A stretch of DNA of 7,336 nucleotides from Pseudorhodobacter antarcticus (GTDB lineage: Bacteria; Pseudomonadota; Alphaproteobacteria; Rhodobacterales; Rhodobacteraceae): the NCBI GenBank assembly GCA_945897655.1, contig CAMDHB010000172.1:1-7336 (forward strand), given 5' to 3'. Position 1 is the stretch's first letter. Every line of letters begins with the position of its first letter. The translations under genes and the position numbers were made by a program. Below the pieces are notes generated by a model. The model made no database searches. It was not told the DNA's origin and saw only the letters and a program-made list of their open reading frames with translations. Shown here in pieces: positions 1-6,558 of the stretch.

Positions 1-761
1 TGTTTCAATCCTATGCGCTGTATCCGCATATGACGGTGCGCAACAACATCCAGTTCCCGCTGAAGATGGCGGGGATGGATCTGGCCGAGCAGACCCGCCG
101 CGCCGATGCCGCGGCCAAGGTTTTGAACCTGACCGCCTATATGGACCGCAAGCCCGGCCAGTTGTCGGGCGGCCAGCGTCAGCGCGTGGCGATTGGCCGG
201 GCCATCGTGCGCGAACCGCAGGCCTTTCTGTTTGACGAACCGCTGTCGAACCTGGACGCCGCCTTGCGGGTGAATATGCGGCAGGAAATCACAGAACTGC
301 ACCAGTCGTTGAAAACCACCATGATCTACGTGACCCATGATCAGGTCGAGGCGATGACGATGGCCGACAAGATTGTCGTGCTGAACGCGGGCCGCATTGA
401 ACAGGTGGGCAGCCCGCTGGAGTTGTACAATCACCCCAAGAACACTTTTGTCGCAGGCTTTATCGGTTCCCCCAAGATGAATCTGATCGAGGGGCCAGAG
501 GCGGCAGCGCTGGGGGCCACGACGATTGGCGTGCGGCCTGAGCATTTGTCGGTGGTGGATCACGGCGGATGGCAAGGGACGGTTGGCCTGTCCGAACATC
601 TGGGGTCTGACACCTTCCTGAAGGTTGCGACCGATACGGTGGGCACCATCAACGTGCGGGCCGGGGGCGAGGTTTTGCTGCGCCACGGCGACCGGGTTCG
701 CCTGTCGCCGCAGGCAGGCAAGGTTCACCGCTTTGGCGCGGACGGAAAGGCAATGTCATGA
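1..761 (+). CDS. smoK: Polyol (sorbitol/mannitol) ABC transporter ATP-binding protein, 5' partial
   Basis: This is the ATPase subunit of a carbohydrate importer of the MalK/UgpC class; it would hydrolyse ATP on the cytoplasmic face to drive uptake of sugar alcohols. The reading frame is open from base 3, so the start, and with it the Walker A motif, lies left of the window. Visible in order are the Q-loop (FQSYALYPHMTV, bases 3-38), the signature LSGGQRQR (162-185), Walker B with the catalytic Glu (FLFDEP, about 225-242), the D-loop SNLDAALR, the switch His in YVTHDQ (His at 336-338), and a C-terminal TOBE-like domain with GVRPEHL. About 252 residues are visible; adding the missing roughly 80 gives about 330, the size expected of polyol-type SmoK and shorter than MalK of enteric bacteria. 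The stop overlaps the smoS start in ATGA. The family call is firm. The polyol substrate is inferred from the two dehydrogenase genes that follow. Confidence 0.88.
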   Translation, partial: FQSYALYPHMTVRNNIQFPLKMAGMDLAEQTRRADAAAKVLNLTAYMDRKPGQLSGGQRQRVAIGRAIVREPQAFLFDEPLSNLDAALRVNMRQEITELHQSLKTTMIYVTHDQVEAMTMADKIVVLNAGRIEQVGSPLELYNHPKNTFVAGFIGSPKMNLIEGPEAAALGATTIGVRPEHLSVVDHGGWQGTVGLSEHLGSDTFLKVATDTVGTINVRAGGEVLLRHGDRVRLSPQAGKVHRFGADGKAMS

Positions 762-1525
762 GACTGCAAGGAAAACGCGCGCTGATCACCGGGGCCGCAC
801 GCGGCATCGGGTTCGAATTTGCCCGGGCCTATATTGCCGAAGGGGCCGTGGTCACTTTGGCCGACATCAACCGGGCCGCGCTGGATGCAGCGGTTGCCGA
901 ACTTGGCCCACAGGCGCGGGCGCAGGTGATGGACGTGACCGATCAGGCGTCGATTGACGCAGGTTTTGCGGCGGCGATTGCGGATATGGGCGGATTGGAC
1001 ATCCTGATCAACAATGCAGCCCTGTTTCAGGCGGGGCCGGTGGTTGAGATTACACGTGCCACCTATGACCTATTGTTTGCCGTCAACGTGGCCGGGACGC
1101 TGTTCTGTCTGCAGGCCGCTGCCCGCCATATGGTGGCCAATGGCGGGGGCAAGATCATCAACATGGCCTCCCAAGCCGGGCGGCGGGGTGAGGGGTTGGT
1201 CGCCGTCTATTGCGCGACCAAGGCTGCCGTGATCAGCCTGACGCAAAGCGCGGGGCTGGACCTGATCAAGCATGGCATCAACGTCAACGCCATCGCCCCA
1301 GGTGTGGTGGACGGTGCCCATTGGGACGGGGTGGACGCCGAATTTGCCAAGTATGAGAACCGCCCCTTGGGCGAGAAGAAGCGTCTGGTCGGTGCTGCAG
1401 TGCCTTACGGCCGCATGGCCACGGCGCAGGATTTGACGGGCATGGCGATATTCCTTGCCACGCCCGAAGCGGATTACATTGTCGCCCAGACCTTCGGGGT
1501 CGACGGCGGAAACTGGATGGCCTGA
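758..1525 (+). CDS. smoS: Sorbitol dehydrogenase (SDR family, NAD-dependent)
   Basis: A 255-residue classical short-chain dehydrogenase/reductase, predicted to oxidise D-glucitol (sorbitol) to fructose in the cytoplasm with NAD+; related enzymes also act on galactitol and L-iditol. The cofactor motif TGAARGIG is at residues 11-18, and Asp36 after the second beta strand favours NAD over NADP. NNAA is at 85-88. The catalytic tetrad is Asn110, Ser138, Tyr151 and Lys155 (YCATK). The C-terminal segment ending in VDGGNWM, the SQAGRRGE stretch and the GVVDGAHWDGVD loop strongly recall R. sphaeroides SmoS, from memory rather than a search. The start ATG overlaps the smoK stop by four bases and has GGAAAGG (744-750) seven bases upstream, so translational coupling is likely. 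No odd features or missing residues are seen. Confidence 0.92.
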   Translation: MRLQGKRALITGAARGIGFEFARAYIAEGAVVTLADINRAALDAAVAELGPQARAQVMDVTDQASIDAGFAAAIADMGGLDILINNAALFQAGPVVEITRATYDLLFAVNVAGTLFCLQAAARHMVANGGGKIINMASQAGRRGEGLVAVYCATKAAVISLTQSAGLDLIKHGINVNAIAPGVVDGAHWDGVDAEFAKYENRPLGEKKRLVGAAVPYGRMATAQDLTGMAIFLATPEADYIVAQTFGVDGGNWMA

Positions 1526-1526
1526 G

Positions 1527-2960
1527 ATGAACACCGTTGCCCTGCCCGCCTATGACCGTGCCGCTCTGAAACCGGGGATCGTGCACATCGGTCTGGGCAA
1601 TTTTCACCGCGCCCATATGGCGGTCTATCTGGATGATCTGTTTGGCATGGGTCTGGATCATGACTGGGCCATTCTTGGTGCAGGTGTCCGCCCCGGCGAT
1701 GCCGCGATGCGGACGGCGCTGCTGGCGCAGGATTGCCTGTCAACGGTGATCGAGTTGGACCCCTCCGACCGCCGCGCACGCAGGGTGGGGTCTATGGTCG
1801 GGTTCATCGAAGTGCAGGCCGATAATGCCGCGCTAATTGCCGCGATGTCGGATCCGTCGATCCGCATCGTGTCACTGACCGTGACCGAAGGCGGCTACTA
1901 CGTCGATGCCGCAACAGGCCAGTTTGACCCGACCGCCCCCGATATTGTGGCGGATGCCGCGACCCCCTCCCGTCCCGGCACCGCCTTTGGCGCGATCCTG
2001 GCGGCGTTGCGCCTGCGCAAGGCGGCCGGGGTTGCGCCCTTTACCGTCATGTCCTGTGACAACCTGCCGGGCAACGGCCATGTCACCCAAGCCGCTGTCG
2101 CGGGTTTGGCGCGGCTGTCGGACCCCTCCTTTGCCGATTGGGTGGCCACCAATGTCGCCTTCCCCAACGGCATGGTCGACCGCATCACCCCCGCCACAGG
2201 CCCTCGCGAACGGGCAATGGCTGCCGAGTTTGGCCTGACCGACCCTGTGCCTGTCACCTGCGAACCCTTCCGGCAATGGGTGTTGGAGGATAACTTTCCC
2301 ATGGGCCGCCCCGCGCTGGAAAAGGTGGGCGTCACCTTCACCCCCCATGTTCACGCGTTCGAGGCGATGAAAATCCGTATCCTGAACGGGGGCCATGCGA
2401 TCATCGCTTATCCGGGTGGCCTGAAGGGCCATGAATACGTGCATGAAGATATGGCCGACCCCACCATCCGCGCTTTCCTGGATGCCGTGGAAACCCGGGA
2501 GATCATTCCCATCGTCCCCCCGGTGCCGGGGCAGGACCTGAACGAATACAAAGCCTTGATTATCGACCGCTTTTCCAACCCCGAGGTGGCCGACACCGTG
2601 CGCCGCCTGTGTCTGGATGGATCGAACCGCCAGCCCAAGTTCATCATCCCCTCGATCCGCGATGTGCTGGCAGCGGGGGGCGATGCCGGGGGGTTGACGC
2701 TGCTGTCGGCCATGTGGTGCCGGTATTGTTTCGGGGTGGATGAATCCGGCGCTGCGATTGCGCCAAATGATCCGAACTGGGACAGGTTGCAGGCGACCGC
2801 GACGGCTGCGCGGGACAACCCCGCCGCTTGGATTGAGATGACCGACATCTACGGCGATCTGGCGCAGAACCCCACCTTTGCGGCAGGCTTTGCCGAGGCA
2901 TTGGATTACCTTTGGGCCAACGGGGCCGAGGCCGCTATGCAGCGCTATCTGGCCGGCTGA
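1527..2960 (+). CDS. mtlK: Mannitol 2-dehydrogenase (polyol-specific long-chain dehydrogenase)
   Basis: A 477-residue member of the polyol-specific long-chain dehydrogenase/reductase family, predicted to oxidise D-mannitol to D-fructose with NAD+; family members often also accept D-arabitol and D-sorbitol. The N-terminal nucleotide-binding motif GLGNFHRAH is at residues 22-30. SCDNLPGNG begins at residue 176 and MVDRITP at 216. The catalytic pattern KxRxLNxxH gives Lys282, Asn287 and His290, the Lys/Asn/His set established for the Pseudomonas fluorescens enzyme. The ATG at 1527 is chosen because it lies one base after the smoS stop and gives the family's usual N-terminus; the frame is open further upstream, but that extension would run inside smoS. 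A weak GGATGG lies six bases before the ATG, so reinitiation after smoS is likely. The last 26 bases overlap the end of anmK on the other strand. Confidence 0.93.
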   Translation: MNTVALPAYDRAALKPGIVHIGLGNFHRAHMAVYLDDLFGMGLDHDWAILGAGVRPGDAAMRTALLAQDCLSTVIELDPSDRRARRVGSMVGFIEVQADNAALIAAMSDPSIRIVSLTVTEGGYYVDAATGQFDPTAPDIVADAATPSRPGTAFGAILAALRLRKAAGVAPFTVMSCDNLPGNGHVTQAAVAGLARLSDPSFADWVATNVAFPNGMVDRITPATGPRERAMAAEFGLTDPVPVTCEPFRQWVLEDNFPMGRPALEKVGVTFTPHVHAFEAMKIRILNGGHAIIAYPGGLKGHEYVHEDMADPTIRAFLDAVETREIIPIVPPVPGQDLNEYKALIIDRFSNPEVADTVRRLCLDGSNRQPKFIIPSIRDVLAAGGDAGGLTLLSAMWCRYCFGVDESGAAIAPNDPNWDRLQATATAARDNPAAWIEMTDIYGDLAQNPTFAAGFAEALDYLWANGAEAAMQRYLAG

Positions 2961-4038
2961 TGCGCCCGCCCCCCACCGCCGCCGCAACTCCGGTGGTGGT
3001 GGGCGATGACGTGGGCAAGCCACGGGCCACACGGACGGCGAGGTAGGCAAAGGCCTGCGCCTCCAGCATATCCCCGTTCAGGCCGACAGCCTCGACCGGG
3101 GCGACATTGGCAAAGCCTTGGGACAGACATGCCATCATCGCCGCATTGTGCCGCCCGCCGCCGGTGACCAGCAAACGGTCCACGGCGCGTGGGAAATGTT
3201 CCGCCCCCCGAACCACGGCGGCTGCGGCGGCGGCGGTCAGTGTGGCTGCCGCATCGGCATCGTCCAGATCGGACACCGCCCCAATAAGCATGGCAAAATC
3301 ATTGCGGTCCAAGGATTTGGGCGGCATCTTGTGGAAATACCCCAGCGCCAGAAATCGGTCGATCACCCCCTGATCGGCCTTTCCGATCAGGGCCAGTGCG
3401 CCCCCCTCATCCTGCGCCAACCCGCGCCGCGCCAGCATCAGGTCATTGACCGGCGCATTGGCGGGCCCGGTGTCAAAGGCCAGAAGGGCCCCCGCCTCCT
3501 GCGGCTTGTCAACCGCGGCATCAACCCAGGTGACATTGCCAACCCCACCCAGATTGACGATGGCCAGCGGTGCGTCAGCCCCGATGAACCGCGCACAAGC
3601 ATGGTGAAAGAACGGGACCAACGGTGCCCCCTGCCCGCCCATCTGCACATCCGCCGTCCGGAAATCCCACACAACCGGCACGCCCAAAGCCTGCGCCAGC
3701 AGTGCCCCATTGCCCGCCTGATGCGTGCCCCGCCCGCCCGGATCATGCGCCAGCGTTTGGCCGTGAAACCCGACCACATCCGCGCCCGAAAACCGCGACA
3801 GCACTTCGACATGAGCGGTCTCGACCACCTCGGCCGCCTCAGCCACCACCGCCTCACCCGGCCAGCGGCCAAAGGCGGCGCGGATCACGTCCCGCTCGAC
3901 TGGCGTATAGGGGCGGTAGGCGTGGGGGCCAAAGTCAAGGATCGCCTCGCCATCGGTCAGCACCATGGCGGCATCGACCCCGTCCAGCGAGGTGCCCGAC
4001 ATCGACCCCAAGGCCCAAACAGCCTGCTTTCCCTTCAC
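2935..4038 (-). CDS. anmK: Anhydro-N-acetylmuramic acid kinase
   Basis: A 367-residue protein, close to the usual family length, with the ASKHA sugar-kinase fold. It phosphorylates and hydrolyses 1,6-anhydro-MurNAc to MurNAc-6-phosphate, using ATP, in cytoplasmic peptidoglycan recycling. The ATP-binding motif GSMSGTSLDGVD is at residues 11-22, GFHGQTLAHDP at 90-100, FRTADVQMGGQGAPLVP at 126-142, VNLGGVGN at 161-168, and FDTGPAN at 188-194, whose Asp189 is the likely general base. The C-terminal TTTG and GGR motifs are also typical. GTG at 4038 is chosen because the conserved region starts about seven residues later and a G-rich run (GGGGGG) lies just upstream. In-frame ATGs at 4065, 4074 and 4095 would add 9 to 19 unconserved residues, and the last would overlap tyrS. 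It is convergent with mtlK (26-base overlap) and divergent from tyrS; anmK near tyrS is also seen in E. coli. Confidence 0.92.
   Translation of the reverse strand: MKGKQAVWALGSMSGTSLDGVDAAMVLTDGEAILDFGPHAYRPYTPVERDVIRAAFGRWPGEAVVAEAAEVVETAHVEVLSRFSGADVVGFHGQTLAHDPGGRGTHQAGNGALLAQALGVPVVWDFRTADVQMGGQGAPLVPFFHHACARFIGADAPLAIVNLGGVGNVTWVDAAVDKPQEAGALLAFDTGPANAPVNDLMLARRGLAQDEGGALALIGKADQGVIDRFLALGYFHKMPPKSLDRNDFAMLIGAVSDLDDADAAATLTAAAAAAVVRGAEHFPRAVDRLLVTGGGRHNAAMMACLSQGFANVAPVEAVGLNGDMLEAQAFAYLAVRVARGLPTSSPTTTGVAAAVGGGRISRPDSAA
2972..3003 (+). terminator. Possible hairpin terminator downstream of mtlK
   Basis: The arms at 2972-2983 (CCCACCGCCGCC) and 2992-3003 (GGTGGTGGTGGG) form a 12-pair stem on the plus-strand RNA, with two G-U wobbles, and one further G-C pair closes the loop. 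It begins 11 bases after the mtlK stop. No U tract follows, so it is not a textbook intrinsic terminator. It lies inside the 3' coding end of anmK, so the repeat could be a by-product of that gene's codons. Confidence 0.35.
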
Positions 4039-4083
4039 GACGCCCCCCGCTATACCACGCGGCATATAAAGCATGAGGCGGCC
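4039..4083. promoter_or_regulatory. anmK-tyrS divergent intergenic region with two TATA-like sites
   Basis: These 45 bases separate the two start codons. They hold an AT-rich islet in a GC-rich setting: TATAAA at 4065-4070 on the plus strand, and on the minus strand a TGGTATAG stretch (complement of about 4051-4058) resembling an extended -10. GAGG at 4075-4078, five bases before the ATG, is the likely tyrS ribosome binding site. No convincing -35 hexamers were found at normal spacing, so the promoter call is tentative. Confidence 0.3.
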
Positions 4084-5334
4084 ATGACCTACCATCCGAA
4101 ATCAGAGTTTATGCGTGTGATGATCGAACGCGGCTTTCTGGCCGATTGCACCGATTATCAGGCGCTGGATGAGGCTTTTGTGCAAGGCATCGTGCCCGCC
4201 TATATCGGGTTTGATGCCACGGCCAAAAGCCTGCATGTGGGCAGCCTGATCCAGATCATGATGCTGCGCTGGTTGCAAAAGTCCGGCGGCAAGCCGATCG
4301 TGTTGATGGGTGGCGGCACCACCAAGATCGGCGACCCCACGGGCCGCGCCGATGAACGCCCCCTGCTGACGCCCGCGATGATTGACGACAACATCGCCGG
4401 GATCAAACGCGCCTTTGCACCCTATATCCGCTTTGGGACCGGGCCGCAGGATGCGGTCATGGTCAACAACGCCGAATGGCTGGACGCACTGAACTATATC
4501 GAGTTTCTGCGCGACATCGGGCGGCATTTTTCGGTCAACCGGATGCTTAGCTTCGATTCGGTCAAGACGCGGCTGGAACGTGAACAATCGCTCAGTTTCC
4601 TTGAATTCAACTACATGATTCTTCAGGCCTATGACTTTCTGGAACTGAACCGCCGCTATGGGTGTGCGTTGCAGATGGGCGGGTCGGATCAGTGGGGCAA
4701 TATCGTGAATGGCGTTGACCTGACCCGGCGGGTTGTCGGGGCCGAGGTGTTCGGCCTGACCTCGCCCCTGCTGACCACAAGTGACGGCAAGAAGATGGGC
4801 AAATCCCAAGGGGGGGCGGTCTGGCTGAATGCCGACATGCTGTCACCCTATGAGTTCTGGCAGTTCTGGCGGAACACGACCGATGCCGATGTGGGCCGGT
4901 TCCTGAAGCTTTATACTGAGTTGCCGGTTGAGGAATGTGACCGGCTGGGTGCGTTGCAGGGATCAGACATCAACACGGCCAAAGTGGCGCTTGCCAATGC
5001 GGTGACGACCCTGCTGCACGGGGCCGAGGCTGCGGTGGCGGCCGAGGCGACGGCGCGCGAGGTGTTTGAAAAGGGCGGTGTCGGTGACGATCTGCCCACT
5101 CTGACGCTGCGGGCGGAGGAAGTGGCCGACGGCATCACCGTGGCGCAACTGTTCGTGCGCGCCGGTCTGGCCGCGACGGGCAAGGATGCCAAGCGCCTGA
5201 TCACCGAAGGCGGGGCGCGGGTGAATGACGATATCGTGCTGGACGCGGGCCAGCGCTATGGCGCGGGTGAGTTGGTCGAACCGTTGAAGCTGACCGCTGG
5301 CAAAAAGCGCCACGCGCTGGTGGTTTTGGGATAA
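4084..5334 (+). CDS. tyrS: Tyrosyl-tRNA synthetase
   Basis: A 416-residue class I aminoacyl-tRNA synthetase that activates tyrosine with ATP and charges tRNA-Tyr in the cytoplasm. The HIGH-type motif is HVGS at residues 51-54 and the KMSKS-type loop is KMGKS at 237-241. The tyrosine pocket is visible as Tyr40 and Asp44 (YIGFD), and as Tyr177, Gln181 and Asp184 (YMILQAYD), with the spacing of the Geobacillus enzyme; GGSDQWGN follows. The C-terminal 65 or so residues, with VAQLFVRAGL and RVNDD, form an S4-type RNA-binding domain, so the protein is full length. The ATG at 4084 has GAGG five bases upstream and gives the normal N-terminus. The frame is open far upstream, but that stretch is antisense to anmK and not coding. 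The gene is transcribed alone, with a hairpin four bases after the stop. Confidence 0.97.
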   Translation: MTYHPKSEFMRVMIERGFLADCTDYQALDEAFVQGIVPAYIGFDATAKSLHVGSLIQIMMLRWLQKSGGKPIVLMGGGTTKIGDPTGRADERPLLTPAMIDDNIAGIKRAFAPYIRFGTGPQDAVMVNNAEWLDALNYIEFLRDIGRHFSVNRMLSFDSVKTRLEREQSLSFLEFNYMILQAYDFLELNRRYGCALQMGGSDQWGNIVNGVDLTRRVVGAEVFGLTSPLLTTSDGKKMGKSQGGAVWLNADMLSPYEFWQFWRNTTDADVGRFLKLYTELPVEECDRLGALQGSDINTAKVALANAVTTLLHGAEAAVAAEATAREVFEKGGVGDDLPTLTLRAEEVADGITVAQLFVRAGLAATGKDAKRLITEGGARVNDDIVLDAGQRYGAGELVEPLKLTAGKKRHALVVLG

Positions 5335-5338
5335 AGAA

Positions 5339-5366
5339 CCCCGCGCCCGGGCAACCGCGCGCGGGG
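5339..5366. terminator. Hairpin terminator between convergent tyrS and the PPIase pair
   Basis: CCCCGCGC at 5339-5346 pairs perfectly with GCGCGGGG at 5359-5366 across a 12-base loop. Read on the minus strand, the stem is followed at once by TTCTTTAT, which makes a reasonable intrinsic terminator six bases after the isomerase stop. On the plus strand it follows the tyrS stop by four bases but is trailed by only a weak T-containing stretch, so it may serve tyrS less well. Confidence 0.6.
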
Positions 5367-5372
5367 ACCTGA

Positions 5373-5936
5373 TTATTCGACGACGGTGACCGTTGCCATC
5401 ACGTCAGGCTCGGTCACTTCGCCGTTCTGACCTGCGCCGCGCTTGATCTGGTCAACAATCTCCATCCCCGAGATCACCTTGCCGACCACTGTGTATTGGC
5501 CGTTCAGGAAATCGCCCGGGGCGAACATGATGAAGAACTGGCTGTTGGCTGAATCGGGGTCTTGGCTGCGGGCCATGCCCACGATGCCACGCTCAAACGG
5601 AACAGCCGAAAACTCGGCCGGAAGGTCGGGCATGTCCGACCCACCCATGCCCGCCATCGAGGTGTCGCCGCCGACCTTGCCATACTGCACGTCACCGGTC
5701 TGCGCCATGAAGCCGTCGATGACGCGGTGGAACACAACGTTGTCATAGGCACCAGCCTTGGCCAGAGCCACGATCTGCGCCACATGCAGGGGGGCCACGT
5801 CAGAGGCCATGTCGATGATGACCTCGCCATTGGCGACGCCGCTGACGGTGATGACCAGATTGGGGCCGGGGCCGTCGCCTTCAGCGAAGGCCGGGGTTGC
5901 CAGCAGCAGCGTGGCGATCAGGGCGTTACGCAACAT
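5373..5936 (-). CDS. Periplasmic cyclophilin-type peptidyl-prolyl cis-trans isomerase
   Basis: A 187-residue cyclophilin-family isomerase predicted to be exported. The N-terminus is a typical Sec signal peptide: an Arg near the start, a hydrophobic core (LIATLLLA) and a likely signal peptidase I site after Ala18 (AFA/EG). The cyclophilin core follows, with FHRVIDGFMAQTGD (residues 69-82) supplying Arg71, Phe76 and Gln79, and NSQFFI (131-136) supplying Gln133 and Phe135. The positions of human cyclophilin A Trp121 and His126 are taken here by Phe143 and Tyr148. It would speed folding of periplasmic proteins by isomerising X-Pro bonds. The start overlaps the end of the upstream isomerase gene by 11 bases, and only a weak GGGTGG lies before it, which suggests coupled translation. 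It is similar to PpiA-type proteins, but orthology cannot be settled by eye. Confidence 0.9.
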   Translation of the reverse strand: MLRNALIATLLLATPAFAEGDGPGPNLVITVSGVANGEVIIDMASDVAPLHVAQIVALAKAGAYDNVVFHRVIDGFMAQTGDVQYGKVGGDTSMAGMGGSDMPDLPAEFSAVPFERGIVGMARSQDPDSANSQFFIMFAPGDFLNGQYTVVGKVISGMEIVDQIKRGAGQNGEVTEPDVMATVTVVE

Positions 5937-6435
5937 CGGCAGCCACCCGTACAGTGATCATGCGGTCGGGGTTGGCCGGCGGCTCGCCCCGGACAATCGC
6001 GTCGACATGTTCCATCCCCGAAATCACCCGGCCATAGACCGTGTACTGGCGGTTCAGGAAATGGTTGTCCTTGAAGTTGATGAAGAACTGGCTGTTGGCG
6101 GAATTGGGGTTGCTGGACCGTGCTGCCCCGATGGTGCCCCGATCATGCGGAATGCCCGAAAACTCGGCCGGAACATCCGGATGGGCAGACCCGCCCGTGC
6201 CCGCACGGCGCAGGTTGAAGTTGTTTTCCATATTGCCATTCTCGACATCGCCGGTCTGGGCCATGAAGCCGTCGATCACCCGGTGAAAGCAGACATTGTC
6301 ATAGGCCTTGGCCCGCGCCAGCGTCTTCATGCGTTCGACATGCAGGGGCGCTATGTCCTTCAGCAGGTCAATCACCACCTCGCCGCCCTTCAGCGTGATG
6401 ATAAGCGTGTTTTCCGGATCTTTGATTTCGGCCAT
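5926..6435 (-). CDS. Cytoplasmic cyclophilin-type peptidyl-prolyl cis-trans isomerase
   Basis: A 169-residue cyclophilin-family isomerase without a signal peptide, so probably cytoplasmic like PpiB. FHRVIDGFMAQTGD at residues 50-63 carries Arg52, Phe57 and Gln60; NSQFFINF starts at 114 region with Gln116 and Phe118; GRVISGMEHVD is the conserved C-terminal strand. Phe126 and Tyr131 stand at the positions of cyclophilin A Trp121 and His126. The ATG at 6435 is chosen over an in-frame ATG at 6456 because AAGGAA lies six bases before it and the extra seven residues are not typical of the family. It is the first gene of a two-gene unit with the exported paralogue and is transcribed away from pgk. 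The two proteins share much of their core sequence, which points to an old tandem duplication with later gain or loss of the signal peptide. Confidence 0.9.
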   Translation of the reverse strand: MAEIKDPENTLIITLKGGEVVIDLLKDIAPLHVERMKTLARAKAYDNVCFHRVIDGFMAQTGDVENGNMENNFNLRRAGTGGSAHPDVPAEFSGIPHDRGTIGAARSSNPNSANSQFFINFKDNHFLNRQYTVYGRVISGMEHVDAIVRGEPPANPDRMITVRVAADVA

Positions 6436-6546
6436 TATCGGTTCCTTTGCGAACATTTGGCGCGGAAACTAACCGGGGAAAGGGCCAAGGGAAAGGGCTT
6501 ATGGTTGACGAAGCCGTGCATTGCGCGGAAAGAAGTGGAAACGGTC
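6436..6546. promoter_or_regulatory. Divergent PPIase-pgk intergenic region
   Basis: This non-coding stretch must hold promoters for both divergent units. On the plus strand TTGACG at 6505-6510 matches five of six bases of a sigma-70 -35 box, but no good -10 is seen 16-18 bases later. A direct repeat, GGGAAAGGGC, occurs at 6476-6485 and 6489-6498. GCGCGGAAA also occurs twice, at 6460-6468 and 6523-6531. No hairpin or known operator was recognised. Confidence 0.35.
6442..6447 (-). promoter_or_regulatory. Ribosome binding site of the cytoplasmic PPIase gene
   Basis: AAGGAA on the minus strand lies six bases before the ATG at 6435. It decides the start in favour of this ATG over the in-frame one at 6456, which lies upstream of this site. 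Confidence 0.7.
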
Positions 6547-6552
6547 AAGGAG
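6547..6552 (+). promoter_or_regulatory. Ribosome binding site of pgk
   Basis: AAGGAG is followed directly by three consecutive in-frame ATG codons (6553, 6556, 6559). Only the third sits at a normal spacing of six bases, so it is taken as the start. Confidence 0.75.
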
Positions 6553-6558
6553 ATGATG

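Noticed and set aside
1455..1526. Upstream start for mtlK inside smoS
   Set aside because: The added 24 residues come from the smoS 3' end in another frame; the ATG at 1527 sits right after the smoS stop and gives the expected N-terminus.
1070..1534. Open frame on the minus strand opposite smoS
   Set aside because: It has no recognisable domain and lies wholly opposite a well-supported dehydrogenase gene.
1872..3050. Long open frame on the minus strand antisense to mtlK (about 390 codons)
   Set aside because: It mirrors mtlK, which has full family motifs, and its translation is rich in Arg, Gly, His and Pro with no recognisable domain. Long antisense frames are common in GC-rich genes.
3118..4083. 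In-frame upstream extension of tyrS by over 320 codons
   Set aside because: The stretch is antisense to anmK, has no family resemblance, and the ATG at 4084 has its own ribosome binding site and gives a normal-length TyrRS.
4039..4095. Longer AnmK starting at ATG 4095, 4074 or 4065
   Set aside because: The extra residues precede the conserved start of the family, no ribosome binding site is seen, and the longest version overlaps the tyrS start.
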